Assembly (NCBI RefSeq): GCF_036541425.1
Contig: NZ_JAZHFT010000028.1
Span: 7,065-71,064, forward strand
DNA: 64,000 bases
Direction: 5' to 3'
DNA from: Consotaella aegiceratis
GTDB taxonomy: Bacteria; Pseudomonadota; Alphaproteobacteria; Rhizobiales; Rhizobiaceae
Below, one piece after another: positions 63,977 to 64,000 of this stretch. Numbering within the stretch: position 1 is the first letter of the stretch; each line of letters starts with the position of its first letter. Position numbers and translations under genes: made by a program. The notes below the pieces were generated by a model. That model was not told the origin of the DNA. It did not search any database and saw only the letters and a list, made by a program, of their open reading frames with translations.

Positions 63977-64000
63977 TCATAGTGGACGATAACCATCTAT

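Overview
The window is GC-rich chromosomal DNA from an alphaproteobacterium, most likely a member of Hyphomicrobiales (Rhizobiales). The signs are an ftsK/lolA/xthA neighbourhood, a TIGR02301-family gene next to a Nudix gene, a livHMGF set carrying a DUF6867-type gene, a CenR-type response regulator, short rhizobial palindromic repeats, a dgcN-dgcA pair, and pervasive ATGA/GTGA stop-start overlaps. The genus cannot be fixed from the sequence. No rRNA, tRNA, CRISPR array, insertion sequence or prophage was recognised.

Left part (1-14.5 kb): the end of glnK and complete amtB (ammonium uptake), an acetyltransferase, ftsK, then lolA and xthA separated by an inverted phosphatase gene and an inverted Tat-type esterase gene. 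A MOSC gene follows xthA. Next come a small acidic secreted protein, an AT-rich gap without a convincing gene, a cNMP-binding protein with an OmpR-type regulator (probably CenR) divergent from an L,D-transpeptidase, and a YdeP-type molybdenum oxidoreductase.

Middle part (14.5-39 kb): an AraC regulator and a complete vitamin B12 import operon, btuB-btuF-btuC-btuD, read leftward behind a cobalamin riboswitch and a plausible promoter. Then a run of leftward housekeeping or conserved unknown genes (periplasmic unknown, 93-aa unknown, TIGR02301, Nudix, purC). Rightward genes follow: SRAP peptidase, M42 aminopeptidase, ArgO-like exporter, cysS, two prolyl-iminopeptidase paralogs around a GFA-type zinc protein, and rarD. 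After an acetyltransferase-nitrilase fusion, a LOG-family gene and a D-amino-acid transaminase comes the xylose pair xylA-xylB, with a palindromic repeat between the two genes. A strong bidirectional terminator closes this block.

Right part (39-64 kb): a leftward branched-chain amino acid ABC operon (livH-M-G-F, DUF6867, substrate-binding protein), divergent from dgcN-dgcA (D-glutamate catabolism). A YhaO/YhaN (SbcD/SbcC-like) nuclease-ATPase pair follows. Then come two efflux systems, each with a divergent TetR regulator and a recognisable dyad between regulator and pump: EmrAB type at 52.5-56.3 kb and AcrAB type at 57.2-62.3 kb. The window ends with an MscS-type channel and an intergenic region dense in hairpins. 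That region holds a candidate small RNA with two anti-Shine-Dalgarno CCUCC motifs and, on the other strand, two tandem terminator-like hairpins overlapping tiny reading frames. It is the least explained stretch of the window.
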